Below are positions 49,233 to 57,348 of a stretch of DNA of 64,000 nucleotides, in pieces. Positions within the stretch are counted from its first letter, which is position 1. The number at the start of each line of letters is the position of its first letter. Source of the DNA: Burkholderiales bacterium (GTDB lineage Bacteria; Pseudomonadota; Gammaproteobacteria; Burkholderiales; Burkholderiaceae_C). Both the position numbers and the translations under genes were made by a program. Below the pieces are notes generated by a model that saw only the letters and a program-made list of their open reading frames with translations, was not told where the DNA came from and ran no database searches. The stretch lies in NCBI GenBank assembly GCA_028868995.1, contig JAGWTH010000014.1, forward strand, positions 1-64,000, read 5' to 3'.

Positions 49233-49880
49233 TCAGAACTTGCCCCACGCCTGGTAGGCCTGCTGCGGGTCCATCCCGCCCAGGATGGCGGTGCGCACCT
49301 TGTTCTCGGTGGCGATCGCCGTTTCCGCCTGCTCCAGCACGTCGGCGATGCGCGCGCGCGGCACGCGCACCAGGCCGTCGCGGTCGCCGAGCAGGTAGTC
49401 GCCCGGCGCGATGATCACGTCGCCGATGCGGATGTCCACTTCCACCGCCCGCGGCAGCCAGTAGCCCACGATGTCGCGCGGCGTGAAGCCGCGCGACCAG
49501 GTCTGGAAGCCCATGGCCAGCAGGAAGTCGACGTCGCGCACGTAGCCGTCGGCCACGCAGCCGAGGACCCCCTTGTTCTTCAGCGTCTCGGCCGACAGCT
49601 CGCCCATGTGCGCGACGACGCGGTCGTTGGGCTGGCACACCCACAGGTGGCCCGGCCGGGCCTGCGACAGCAGGCCGGTCCAGGCGAGCAGCGTCTCGTG
49701 CGGGTCGGCCCGCGGGTCCACGCGCCCGTCGATGGTGAACGCCGGGCCGGCGAGCCGCCGCTCGGGCAGCAGCGGCCGCAGTTCGGCCGGCAGCGTGAAG
49801 TCGCGCAGGCCCATGGCGCGCATGACGTCGTGCACGACGCCGGTGTAGCAGCGCGCCAGGCGCTCGCTGGACGGGTCCAT
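49233..49880 (-). CDS. RraA-like protein (4-hydroxy-4-methyl-2-oxoglutarate aldolase family)
   Basis: A 215-residue RraA-fold protein. Conserved patterns: GCVADGYVRDVDFL near residue 106 and GDYLLGDRDGLVRVP near 161, the latter including the Asp-x-Asp-Gly metal region. Some members cleave 4-hydroxy-4-methyl-2-oxoglutarate or decarboxylate oxaloacetate; others inhibit RNase E. It lies 127 bases after the acyl-CoA synthetase of operon C. The catabolic setting favours the aldolase or decarboxylase role. Confidence 0.85.
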   Translation of the reverse strand: MDPSSERLARCYTGVVHDVMRAMGLRDFTLPAELRPLLPERRLAGPAFTIDGRVDPRADPHETLLAWTGLLSQARPGHLWVCQPNDRVVAHMGELSAETLKNKGVLGCVADGYVRDVDFLLAMGFQTWSRGFTPRDIVGYWLPRAVEVDIRIGDVIIAPGDYLLGDRDGLVRVPRARIADVLEQAETAIATENKVRTAILGGMDPQQAYQAWGKF

Positions 49881-50007
49881 CGGGAGTCCTCCTCGGTGAC
49901 GGGATCCGCGCCGGGGCGACGGTGCCCGCCCCGGGTGTATGCGAGCGCCGGCGCCCGGGCCATCGTGGTTTTCCAGGGGCGCCCGCCTGTCCCCGGACGC
50001 AATGGCC

Positions 50008-52089
50008 TCAGCGCAGCACGGCGACGCCGTCGGCGGCGCGCACGCCCTGGCCGCGCGGCAGCACGAACAACGGATTGATCTCGGCCTCCACCAGCCGGTC
50101 GCCCAGCCCGGCGGCCAGGCGGGAGAACGCGACAATCGCGTCGACCAGCGCCTCGACATCCGCCGCAGGGCGTCCACGGAAGCCGTCCAGCAAGGGCCAG
50201 GTCTTCAGCTCGCGCGCCATCTCCAGCGCTTCCTCGCGGGAAAGCCCGCCCTGCGCGGGCAGCAGGCGCATCGCGGTGTCCCGGAACAGTTCCGCGGTGA
50301 CGCCGCCCATGCCCAGCAGGATGGCAGCTCCCAGCGGATCGCGGTGCAGTCCGAGGATCATCTCGGTGCCGCCGCCGACCATCTCCTGCACGAGAAAGCG
50401 CCGCGGCCGCAGGCGCGCCTTCGCCTCGACCTCGTCGGCCATCGCCGCCAGCCGGGCACCGACCTCTTGCGCCGGCACGCCGACCGCCACGCCGCCCACG
50501 TCGCTCTTGTGCGTGATCTTCCCGGAGAGGACCTTCAACACCACACGCCCGCCCAACTCGCGCGCGGCGCGTTCCGCCTCTGCCGGCGTCTCCACCGGGA
50601 TCTCGCGCGTGCCGATCACGCCGAAGCGGGCGAACAGCTGCTTGGCCTGGGCCTCGTCCAGGGAGCCCGCGGGCCAGTCGTCGACCGACACGGCGGGCAC
50701 CGGCTGAGGCGCCGCCGGCGGCCGCCAGCGGCTCGCCTGCAGCAGGCCGGCAAGCGCAGCCGTGCAGCTCTCGGCGGCGGCGAAGGCCGGCACGCCGCGC
50801 TGCGTCAGCAGGCGGGCCACCTCGGGTGCATGCGGGCTCACATAGGCCAGCACCGGCTTGTCCGACAGCGGCAAGCCAGCGCGGATCGCGTCGGCCATCA
50901 GCTCCGGCATGGCCAGCGCCGAGGCACCGACGACGACGACGAGCGCGTCGTAGCCGGGGCTGGCGAGCAAAGCCTGAATCGCCCCGCGCAGGAGGTCGGG
51001 CTGCAATCCGGCCAGCGTGACGTCGATCGGGTTGCGGTCGAGTGCGGCATGGTCGCCGGTCTGCAGCGCGCGCAGGGCCGCGCCGGTTGCCTCGTCCGGG
51101 CTGGGGGTGTCGAAGCCCGACACCCCGAGACTGTCGGACACCAGGGTGCCGGCGCCGCCGGTGGAGGTGAGGACGGCGATGCGCTGGCCCCGCAGCCGGC
51201 GGCCGGTGGCCAGCGCGGCGGGGATGTCCAGAAGGTCGGCGAAGGTCTGCGCGCGGATCACGCCGGTCTGGCGGAACAGTGCGTCGTACATGCGGTCGGC
51301 CCCGGCGAGGGCGCCGGTGTGCGACACGGCGGCCTGCGCGCCCGCCTCCGAGCGGCCGATCTTGAAGGCGACCACGGGCTTGCCCGCGGCCGCCGCCCTG
51401 AGCGCGGCGGCGCGGAACTTTTCCGGGTAGCGCACGGCCTCGATGTACAGCGCGATCACCCTGGTCGCCTCGTCGTCGACGAGCGCGTCCATGAAATCCG
51501 CCAGCCCGAGGTCCGCCTCGTTGCTGGTGGAGACGAGCTTGGACAGGCCGATGCCGCGGGCCGCCGCCCGCGACAGCAGGGAGCCGAGAATGCCGCCGCT
51601 TTGCGACACCACGCCGATGGCGCCGCTCGGGAAACGGTCCATTTCCAGCGCGCCGGAGGCGGACAGGACGATGGAGTCGGTGAGGTTGACCAGCCCGATC
51701 GTGTTCGGCCCCAGGATCCGCATCGGGCCCGCGGCCTCCATCAGCTGCCGCTGCCGGCGTGCGCCTTCCTCACCCGTTTCGGCATAGCCGCTGGCGAGCA
51801 CAATGGCCGCCGCCGCGCCGCGGGCGGCGAGGTCGCGCACCGCCTGGTGCGCCCGCTCGGCGCCGAGCAGCACGATGCCCACGTCGGGGATCTCCGGCAG
51901 GGAAGCCACGTCCGGGTAGCACTCCAGTCCGCCGATGCGGTCCACCTTCGGATTGACCGGGAAGACCCGGCCGGCGAAGCCGTGCTTGAGCAGGTAGGGC
52001 ACCGGGCGCCCGGCGGTCTTGGCGAGGTCGGCGGAGGCGCCGATGACGGCGACGCTGCGCGGTTTCAGGAGTCGGGCGATGGCGTCCAT
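50008..52089 (-). CDS. ADP-forming acetate/acyl-CoA synthetase family protein
   Basis: A 693-residue fusion of the alpha and beta parts of ADP-forming acyl-CoA synthetase. A CoA-binding Rossmann domain opens the protein (RSVAVIGASADLAKT near residue 11). The ligase domain holds the phosphohistidine His257 (AVSHTGALAG). The ATP-grasp part covers about 480-690 (VVLKVLSGKITHKSDVGGVAVG, VQEMVGGGTEMILGLHRDP). It makes acyl-CoA from a carboxylic acid and ATP, or the reverse. Four bases separate it from the preceding crotonase gene, so both are in operon C. Confidence 0.9.
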   Translation of the reverse strand: MDAIARLLKPRSVAVIGASADLAKTAGRPVPYLLKHGFAGRVFPVNPKVDRIGGLECYPDVASLPEIPDVGIVLLGAERAHQAVRDLAARGAAAAIVLASGYAETGEEGARRQRQLMEAAGPMRILGPNTIGLVNLTDSIVLSASGALEMDRFPSGAIGVVSQSGGILGSLLSRAAARGIGLSKLVSTSNEADLGLADFMDALVDDEATRVIALYIEAVRYPEKFRAAALRAAAAGKPVVAFKIGRSEAGAQAAVSHTGALAGADRMYDALFRQTGVIRAQTFADLLDIPAALATGRRLRGQRIAVLTSTGGAGTLVSDSLGVSGFDTPSPDEATGAALRALQTGDHAALDRNPIDVTLAGLQPDLLRGAIQALLASPGYDALVVVVGASALAMPELMADAIRAGLPLSDKPVLAYVSPHAPEVARLLTQRGVPAFAAAESCTAALAGLLQASRWRPPAAPQPVPAVSVDDWPAGSLDEAQAKQLFARFGVIGTREIPVETPAEAERAARELGGRVVLKVLSGKITHKSDVGGVAVGVPAQEVGARLAAMADEVEAKARLRPRRFLVQEMVGGGTEMILGLHRDPLGAAILLGMGGVTAELFRDTAMRLLPAQGGLSREEALEMARELKTWPLLDGFRGRPAADVEALVDAIVAFSRLAAGLGDRLVEAEINPLFVLPRGQGVRAADGVAVLR

Positions 52090-52093
52090 GGCT

Positions 52094-52888
52094 TCACTGC
52101 CTCGCCGCGGCAGACTTCGCCAGAAAGGCCTGCACGGCCTCCCGGTGCTCGGTGCTGGTGTAGCAGATGCCCTGGGCCTGGCTGCCCTGGGCGAACACCT
52201 GCTGCGCCGAGAGCTCGTAGGCCTGGTCCAGGATGGTCTTGCCCAACGCAAGCGCGGTCGCCGAACCCCGGCTGAGCTCCCGCGCCCAGGCCTGCGCATC
52301 GGCCAGCAGGCGGTCGGCGCTCGTCCTGCGGTCCGCGATTCCCAGCGCGAGCGCTTCCTCGGCGTCGACCTTGCGCCCGGTGAAGATCAGCTCCTTGGCG
52401 CGGGGCAGGCCCACGCGCCGCGGCAGGAAATACATGCCCCCCCCGTCGGGGACGATGCCGCGGTGAATGTAGGACCAGGTGAAGCTGGCGGCATCGCTGA
52501 CGACGATGAAGTCGCAGGCCAGGGCCGTGTCGGCACCGAGCCCCGACGCGGCACCGTTGACGGCCGCGATCACCGGCTTGGGCAGCGTGTGCAGCAGCGC
52601 CTGCGCGTGGTGCACGCGCTGCTGGCGATGCCAGCCGTTGAAAGCGACCTCGCCGGCCGGCGCGCTTAACCGGCTTTCCATTCCGGCGATGTCCCCGCCG
52701 GCGCAGAAGGCCTTGCCGGCGCCGGTGAGCACCAGGGCGCGGATGGCCTTGTCGGCCGCCACGCGCTCCAGGGCGACGACGAACTCGCTGCGCATGGCAT
52801 CGCTCATGGCGTTGCGCTTGTCCGGGCGATTGAAGATCAGGGTTGCGATGCCGGTTTCGAGCTGCAAGTCGATCAGGGAGGTGCTCAT
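52094..52888 (-). CDS. Crotonase (enoyl-CoA hydratase/isomerase family)
   Basis: A 264-residue crotonase. The oxyanion-hole segments are AFCAGGDIAGM near residue 61 and NGAASGLGADTALACD near 112. The two glutamates of classical hydratases are not in place: the first position reads Asp in GLGADTAL and the second lies in SYIHRGIVP without Glu. So it may be an isomerase or another crotonase activity. It follows the Bug gene by 20 bases and precedes the acyl-CoA synthetase by four. Confidence 0.88.
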   Translation of the reverse strand: MSTSLIDLQLETGIATLIFNRPDKRNAMSDAMRSEFVVALERVAADKAIRALVLTGAGKAFCAGGDIAGMESRLSAPAGEVAFNGWHRQQRVHHAQALLHTLPKPVIAAVNGAASGLGADTALACDFIVVSDAASFTWSYIHRGIVPDGGGMYFLPRRVGLPRAKELIFTGRKVDAEEALALGIADRRTSADRLLADAQAWARELSRGSATALALGKTILDQAYELSAQQVFAQGSQAQGICYTSTEHREAVQAFLAKSAAARQ

Positions 52889-52908
52889 GGTGCGCAGACG
52901 CGTGGTCT

Positions 52909-53886
52909 TCAGTCGATCTTGAGGTGGTTGGCCTTGACCACCTTGCTCCAGCGCGATTCCTCGCCCCGGACGAAGGTGTCGAGCTCCGTCGGGGATCCGG
53001 CGCTGACGGTCAGGCCTTCGGGCTCCAGCTTCTTGCGGAACTCCGGACTGTCGGTCGCCGCCTTCGCCGCGGCGTTCAGCTTCGCGATCACCTCCGGCGG
53101 CGTGCCGGCCGGCGCAAACAGGCCGTACCAGCTCTCCACCGAATAGCCGGGGATCGCCTCGGCGATGGCGGGCACGTCCTTCATGGCCACGGAACGCTGC
53201 GGGCTGGTGACGCCCAGGGCACGCAGCCGGCCGCCCGCGACCATCGGCGTGGCCGCCGCGGCGGTGGCGAACATCATGTCGACCTGCCCGCCCAGCAGGT
53301 CCGTCATGGCAGGGCCGGCGCCCTTGTACGGCACGTGGCGCATGCGCACGCCGGCAAGGTCATCGAACAGCACGCCGGCGAGGTGGGCCGAGGTGCCGTT
53401 GCCCTGCGAAGCGTAGGTCAGCTTGGCCGGCTGCGCGCGGGCCGCTGCCAGGACGTCCTGCACGGACTTGTAGGGGCTGTCAGCCCGCACGACCAGCAGG
53501 TTGGGGCCGCGTGCGAGCAGCACCACGGGTGCGAAGGCCCTGGCCGTGTCGAAAGGCATGTGCGGCATCAGGCTCGGGTTGACCGCGTGCGCGAACGTCG
53601 ACACCACCAGGGTGTAGCCGTCCGGCGCGCTCTTGGCGACGTAGTCGGACCCGATGATCGTGCCCGCTCCGGGCTTGTTCTCGACGACCACGGGTTGGCC
53701 AAGCACCTGCGACATGCCGACCGCGAGTGTGCGCGCGATCGTGTCGGTTCCCCCGCCGGGCGCGAAAGGGACCACCAGGCGGACGGGTTTGTCGGGGAAG
53801 GCGGCGAAGGCAGCCGGGGCCGTACAGGCCGCGAGGGCGACAGCGGTGCAGAACCGTGCCACCAGCCAACCGAAAGAAATTTTCAT
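52909..53886 (-). CDS. Bug-family substrate-binding protein (operon C)
   Basis: A 325-residue secreted protein with a signal peptide ending AAFA near residue 28. Bug patterns: FPDKPVRLVVPFAPGGGTDTI near 30, VVENKPGAGTIIGSDYVAKS near 67 and HVPYKGAGPAMTDLLGGQVD near 190. It is the first gene of operon C and is divergent from the IclR gene. It probably captures the acid that the acyl-CoA synthetase activates. No TctAB genes lie nearby. Confidence 0.93.
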   Translation of the reverse strand: MKISFGWLVARFCTAVALAACTAPAAFAAFPDKPVRLVVPFAPGGGTDTIARTLAVGMSQVLGQPVVVENKPGAGTIIGSDYVAKSAPDGYTLVVSTFAHAVNPSLMPHMPFDTARAFAPVVLLARGPNLLVVRADSPYKSVQDVLAAARAQPAKLTYASQGNGTSAHLAGVLFDDLAGVRMRHVPYKGAGPAMTDLLGGQVDMMFATAAAATPMVAGGRLRALGVTSPQRSVAMKDVPAIAEAIPGYSVESWYGLFAPAGTPPEVIAKLNAAAKAATDSPEFRKKLEPEGLTVSAGSPTELDTFVRGEESRWSKVVKANHLKID

Positions 53887-53994
53887 CGGGAATGGTCTCC
53901 TGCCTCGAGGGCTGAACGATGGGGCTGCAGGCCGGGCGGCCCAGGCAACACGGGGGGAAGCTTAGGCAGGCGAGGGCGGATTGGCACCCCACGA

Positions 53995-54011
53995 ATTCCA
54001 AGGAGTGGAAT
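53995..54011. promoter_or_regulatory. Candidate IclR operator
   Basis: ATTCCA-AGGAG-TGGAAT is a perfect 6-bp inverted repeat with a 5-base spacer (17 bp) between operon C and the IclR gene. It resembles known IclR-type palindromes in size and in its TGGAA/TTCCA half-sites. It lies 47 bases before the IclR start codon. Confidence 0.55.
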
Positions 54012-54057
54012 CGGCGACCCGGCGCCCGCTACACTGGCTCCAGCCCCCCTGCCCGCC

Positions 54058-54876
54058 ATGGCCTCCCGTGAATCCGCCCGGACCCCCGCGACGCTCGCAC
54101 TGCGCGCGCCCAAGCCTGGAATCTCGCCCGCGAACCGCTCGCTGGAGCGCGGCATCGAGCTGCTGCGCGCCTTCCGGCCCGGATCGACCCTCCTCGGCAA
54201 CGCGGAACTTGCGGAGCGCACGGGACTGTCTCGCGCCACGGTAAGCCGCCTGACCCAGACGCTGGTGGGGGCGGGCATGCTGCAGGCCGACCCTCGCACA
54301 CGCGCGTTCCGGCTCGCACCCGGAGTGCTGAGCCTCGCGCATGCCATGCGCTCGGGCTCGCTCGTGCTGGCCGTCGCCGCCCCCCTCATGCGCGCCCTCG
54401 CGGAGTCTCGCCGGATCAACGTGGGCCTGGCCGCGCCCGACCGCGACGAGATGGTTTACCTGGAGTCCATCCGTTACAACCGCCGGCCGACGCTGAGGGC
54501 GGTGGTGTCCGGCCAGCGCGTGCCCATGGACCTGACCTCGCTCGGCCGGGCCTACCTCGCAAGCGCGCCCGAGGCGCGTCGCGCGGCCCTGCTCGCGCAT
54601 TTCCGGCGCATGCGCGGTCCGCAGTGGAGAGCGCTCGGCCCCGAGGTCCGCGCGGCGATGGAAAGCGTGAGCCGCGAAGGCTGGTGCGCAGCTTCGTGGC
54701 AGCCCGAAGTCGTGGCTGTGGCCACCCCGCTGGTGGTGGATGGCTCGCACTACGTCCTCAACGCGAGCATCTCCACCGCGGATGGCTTCGCGCAGGCGGT
54801 GCGCGAACTGGCCCCCGGCGTACTGGCGCTGAAGGCATCGATCGAGCGTGAGCTGAGCCTGGCCCGCGAACCTTGA
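54058..54876 (+). CDS. IclR family transcriptional regulator (operon C)
   Basis: A 272-residue regulator with a Pro/Ala-rich N-terminal tail. The winged HTH reads GNAELAERTGLSRATVSRLT near residue 46-66. The effector domain follows (DEMVYLESIRYNRRPTLRAV near residue 130; GWCAASWQPEVVAVATPLV near 209). It is divergent from operon C with a 17-bp palindrome between, so it probably represses or activates that operon and itself. The ligand is likely a carboxylic acid. Confidence 0.9.
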   Translation: MASRESARTPATLALRAPKPGISPANRSLERGIELLRAFRPGSTLLGNAELAERTGLSRATVSRLTQTLVGAGMLQADPRTRAFRLAPGVLSLAHAMRSGSLVLAVAAPLMRALAESRRINVGLAAPDRDEMVYLESIRYNRRPTLRAVVSGQRVPMDLTSLGRAYLASAPEARRAALLAHFRRMRGPQWRALGPEVRAAMESVSREGWCAASWQPEVVAVATPLVVDGSHYVLNASISTADGFAQAVRELAPGVLALKASIERELSLAREP

Positions 54877-55044
54877 GCGCCGCGTGACGGCCAGCCCGCC
54901 GGCAGCTTGGCGAAAACTGACTCCTCGCACCCCTGGCCCGCCGGACGGCCGGATCGGGGGAGCGAACGGTGGAGCCCCCCCGAATTGGCTCTTGTTGCAA
55001 TCAGTTACTTGGATGCATGCTTCCTGGAAACGGGAGTGCATCGC

Positions 55045-55779
55045 ATGAATATCCCTCTCTTCGTCCTGGGGCTGCTCATGGTGGCCAGCTTTCCGGCCGG
55101 CATCTTCTTCAGCCTGTGGTGGTCGCGCCGCTCGGACCGCAACCAGCGGCGCATGCCCACGTACTGGCCGCTCGATCCGCGCCGGATGGTGAACTCGGAC
55201 GAGCGCAAGGTCTGGCGCTGGCTGGAGCGCACCTTCGCCGACCACCACATCATGGTCAAGACGCCCGTGACGCGCTTCACCATCCCGCGCTCGGGCGAGG
55301 ACAACGCGCGCCTGTACCAGCTGCTCGGGGGCGTGTACTGCACCTTCACCGTCTGCCGCGACGACGGCCAGGTGGTCGGCTGCGTGGACGTGCCCGGGAG
55401 CAGGGGCATCTCGCGGGTCAACCGCCAGATCAAGCTGACCCTGCTGTCCCAGTGCGGCATCGCCTACTGGGTCGTCAAGGCCGGCGACTTCCCCACGGCG
55501 GCGGAGATCCGCATCGAGTTCCTCGGCGAGGATGCGCCGCCCCTGGTGGACCGCCGGTGGAACGAGGCGGTCGTCTCCCAGGCCCAGCAGAAGCTGCGCT
55601 CGGTGGTCGAGCGGCGCCGCCATGTCCGGCCGGCCGGCCATCCGCACGACGGGGCCGATTCCGGTCTGGATGCGGACGCCGCCGGCTCCCTGTACGACAG
55701 CGGCTTCGCCCGCAACGCCTGGCAGCAGCCCAATTCCTTCGTCGCCCCCCTGGACAGCCGGCCGGCCAGCCTGCACTGA
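55045..55779 (+). CDS. Membrane-anchored DUF2726-like protein
   Basis: A 244-residue protein with one N-terminal membrane helix (IPLFVLGLLMVASFPAGIFFSLWW, given in part). The cytoplasmic part has the DUF2726 layout: DERKVWRWLERTFADHHIMV near residue 50, then CTFTVCRDDGQVVGCVDVPG near 93 and RQIKLTLLSQCGIAYWVV near 124. DUF2726 is related to restriction-type nuclease folds, but the usual Asp/Glu-x-Lys residues are not clear. ATG 55045 has GGGAG upstream. Function unknown. Confidence 0.65.
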   Translation: MNIPLFVLGLLMVASFPAGIFFSLWWSRRSDRNQRRMPTYWPLDPRRMVNSDERKVWRWLERTFADHHIMVKTPVTRFTIPRSGEDNARLYQLLGGVYCTFTVCRDDGQVVGCVDVPGSRGISRVNRQIKLTLLSQCGIAYWVVKAGDFPTAAEIRIEFLGEDAPPLVDRRWNEAVVSQAQQKLRSVVERRRHVRPAGHPHDGADSGLDADAAGSLYDSGFARNAWQQPNSFVAPLDSRPASLH

Positions 55780-55849
55780 CGCGGGGCGCTGCCTATACTG
55801 GCGGCCGCCCGCGCGTCCCGCGCGGGCCCAAGCACGGAGCCGCCTGCCC

Positions 55850-56716
55850 ATGGCCGAACCTTCGGACTACACCCCGCCCGCCGTCTGGACCTGGAACAAG
55901 GAAAGCGGCGGCCGCTTCGCCGCCATCAACCGGCCGATCGCCGGGGCCACGCACGAGAAGGAGCTGCCCCTCGGGCGCCATCCGCTGCAGCTGTACTCCC
56001 TGGGCACGCCCAACGGCGTGAAGGTCACGGTGATGCTCGAGGAGCTGCTGGCCCTGGGCCATGCCGGCGCCGAGTACGACGCCTGGCTCATCCCGATCGG
56101 CGAGGGCGCGCAGTTCGGCAGCGGCTTCGTGGCGGTCAACCCCAACTCCAAGATCCCGGCCCTGCTGGATCGCAGCGGGCCGCAGCCCGTGCGCGTGTTC
56201 GAGTCGGGCGCGATCCTCGTCTACCTGGCCGAGAAGTTCGGCGCCTTCCTGCCCGAGGGCGGCGCCGCGCGCGCCGAATGCCTGTCGTGGCTGTTCTGGC
56301 AGGTGGGCAGCGCGCCCTTCCTGGGCGGCGGCTTCGGCCACTTCTACGCCTACGCGCCCACGAAGATCGAATACGCGATCGACCGCTACGCGATGGAGAC
56401 GAAGCGCCAGCTGGACGTGCTGGACCGGCGCCTCGCCGAAAGCCGCTACGTGGCGGGCGACGACTACACCATCGCCGACATGGCGATCTGGCCCTGGTAC
56501 GGCGCCATGGCCAAGGGCCAGCTGTACGGCGCCGGCGAGTTCCTGCAGGTGCAGGAGTACCGCCACGTGCTGCGCTGGACCGACGAGATCGCGCAGCGTC
56601 CGGCGGCCAGGCGAGGCCGCATGGTGAACCGCACCTTCGGCGACCCGGCCAGCCAGCTGCACGAGCGCCACGACGCGGGCGACTTCGACACGAAGACCCA
56701 GGACAAGCTCGCATGA
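55850..56716 (+). CDS. yghU: YghU-type glutathione S-transferase
   Basis: A 288-residue glutathione transferase with the N-terminal extension of the Nu class. The glutathione site is seen as YSLGTPNGVKVTVMLEELLA near residue 49 and FESGAILVYLAEKFG near 122. The all-helical C-terminal domain has the GDDYTIADMAIWPWYGA motif near 204. E. coli YghU (also 288 residues) reduces disulfides with bound glutathione. Its stop overlaps the next start (ATGA), so it is coupled to a second GST. Confidence 0.9.
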   Translation: MAEPSDYTPPAVWTWNKESGGRFAAINRPIAGATHEKELPLGRHPLQLYSLGTPNGVKVTVMLEELLALGHAGAEYDAWLIPIGEGAQFGSGFVAVNPNSKIPALLDRSGPQPVRVFESGAILVYLAEKFGAFLPEGGAARAECLSWLFWQVGSAPFLGGGFGHFYAYAPTKIEYAIDRYAMETKRQLDVLDRRLAESRYVAGDDYTIADMAIWPWYGAMAKGQLYGAGEFLQVQEYRHVLRWTDEIAQRPAARRGRMVNRTFGDPASQLHERHDAGDFDTKTQDKLA

Positions 56717-57348
56717 TCACGCTGTACGACTGCGCCACCGCGCCCAGCCCCCGCCGCGCGCGCATCCTGCTGGCGGAGAAGGGCGTGGCCCACGAAACGA
56801 TCCAGGTCGACCTGCGCAGCGGCGAGCAGCTGGGCGAGGCCTATCGCCGCATCAACCCGCAGTGCACGGTGCCGGCGCTGCGCACCGGGGAGGGCGCCGT
56901 CCTCACCGACAACGCGGGCATCGCCGCCTACCTGGAGGCGCGCTATCCCGAGCCGCCGCTGCTGGGCACCACGCCGCTGGAGAAGGCGCAGATCGCGAGC
57001 TGGAACTGGCGCGTCGAATTCGAGGGCCTGCTGGCGATCGCCGAGGCCTTGCGCAACGGCTCGCCCGCCATGGCGAACCGCGCGCTGCCCGGGCCCCACG
57101 ACTACCCGCAGATCCCCGAGCTGGCCCAGCGCGGCGTGGCGCGCGTGCGCAACTTCTTCGCCATGCTGGACGAGCGCCTGGCCGGCAGCGAGTTCGTCGC
57201 CGGCGAGCGCTTCAGCATCGCCGACATCACGGCGGTCGTCGCGGTGGACTTCGCACGCGTGGTGAAGGTCAAGCCCGACGAGCAGCAGCACCCGAACCTG
57301 GTGCGCTGGCGCGCGGCCATGGCGCAGCGGCCGGCGATGGCGCTCTAG
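56713..57348 (+). CDS. Glutathione S-transferase family protein
   Basis: A 211-residue GST. N-terminal thioredoxin-like domain: MITLYDCATAPSPRRARILL, with the glutathione contacts NPQCTVPAL near residue 49 and LTDNAGIAAYLEARYP near 64. The C-terminal helical domain has ERFSIADITAVVAVDFAR near 162. It overlaps the YghU-type gene by four bases. Its TAG stop sits in CTAG (57345-57348), which is also the stop of the convergent DUF748 gene. Substrate unknown. Confidence 0.9.
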   Translation: MITLYDCATAPSPRRARILLAEKGVAHETIQVDLRSGEQLGEAYRRINPQCTVPALRTGEGAVLTDNAGIAAYLEARYPEPPLLGTTPLEKAQIASWNWRVEFEGLLAIAEALRNGSPAMANRALPGPHDYPQIPELAQRGVARVRNFFAMLDERLAGSEFVAGERFSIADITAVVAVDFARVVKVKPDEQQHPNLVRWRAAMAQRPAMAL

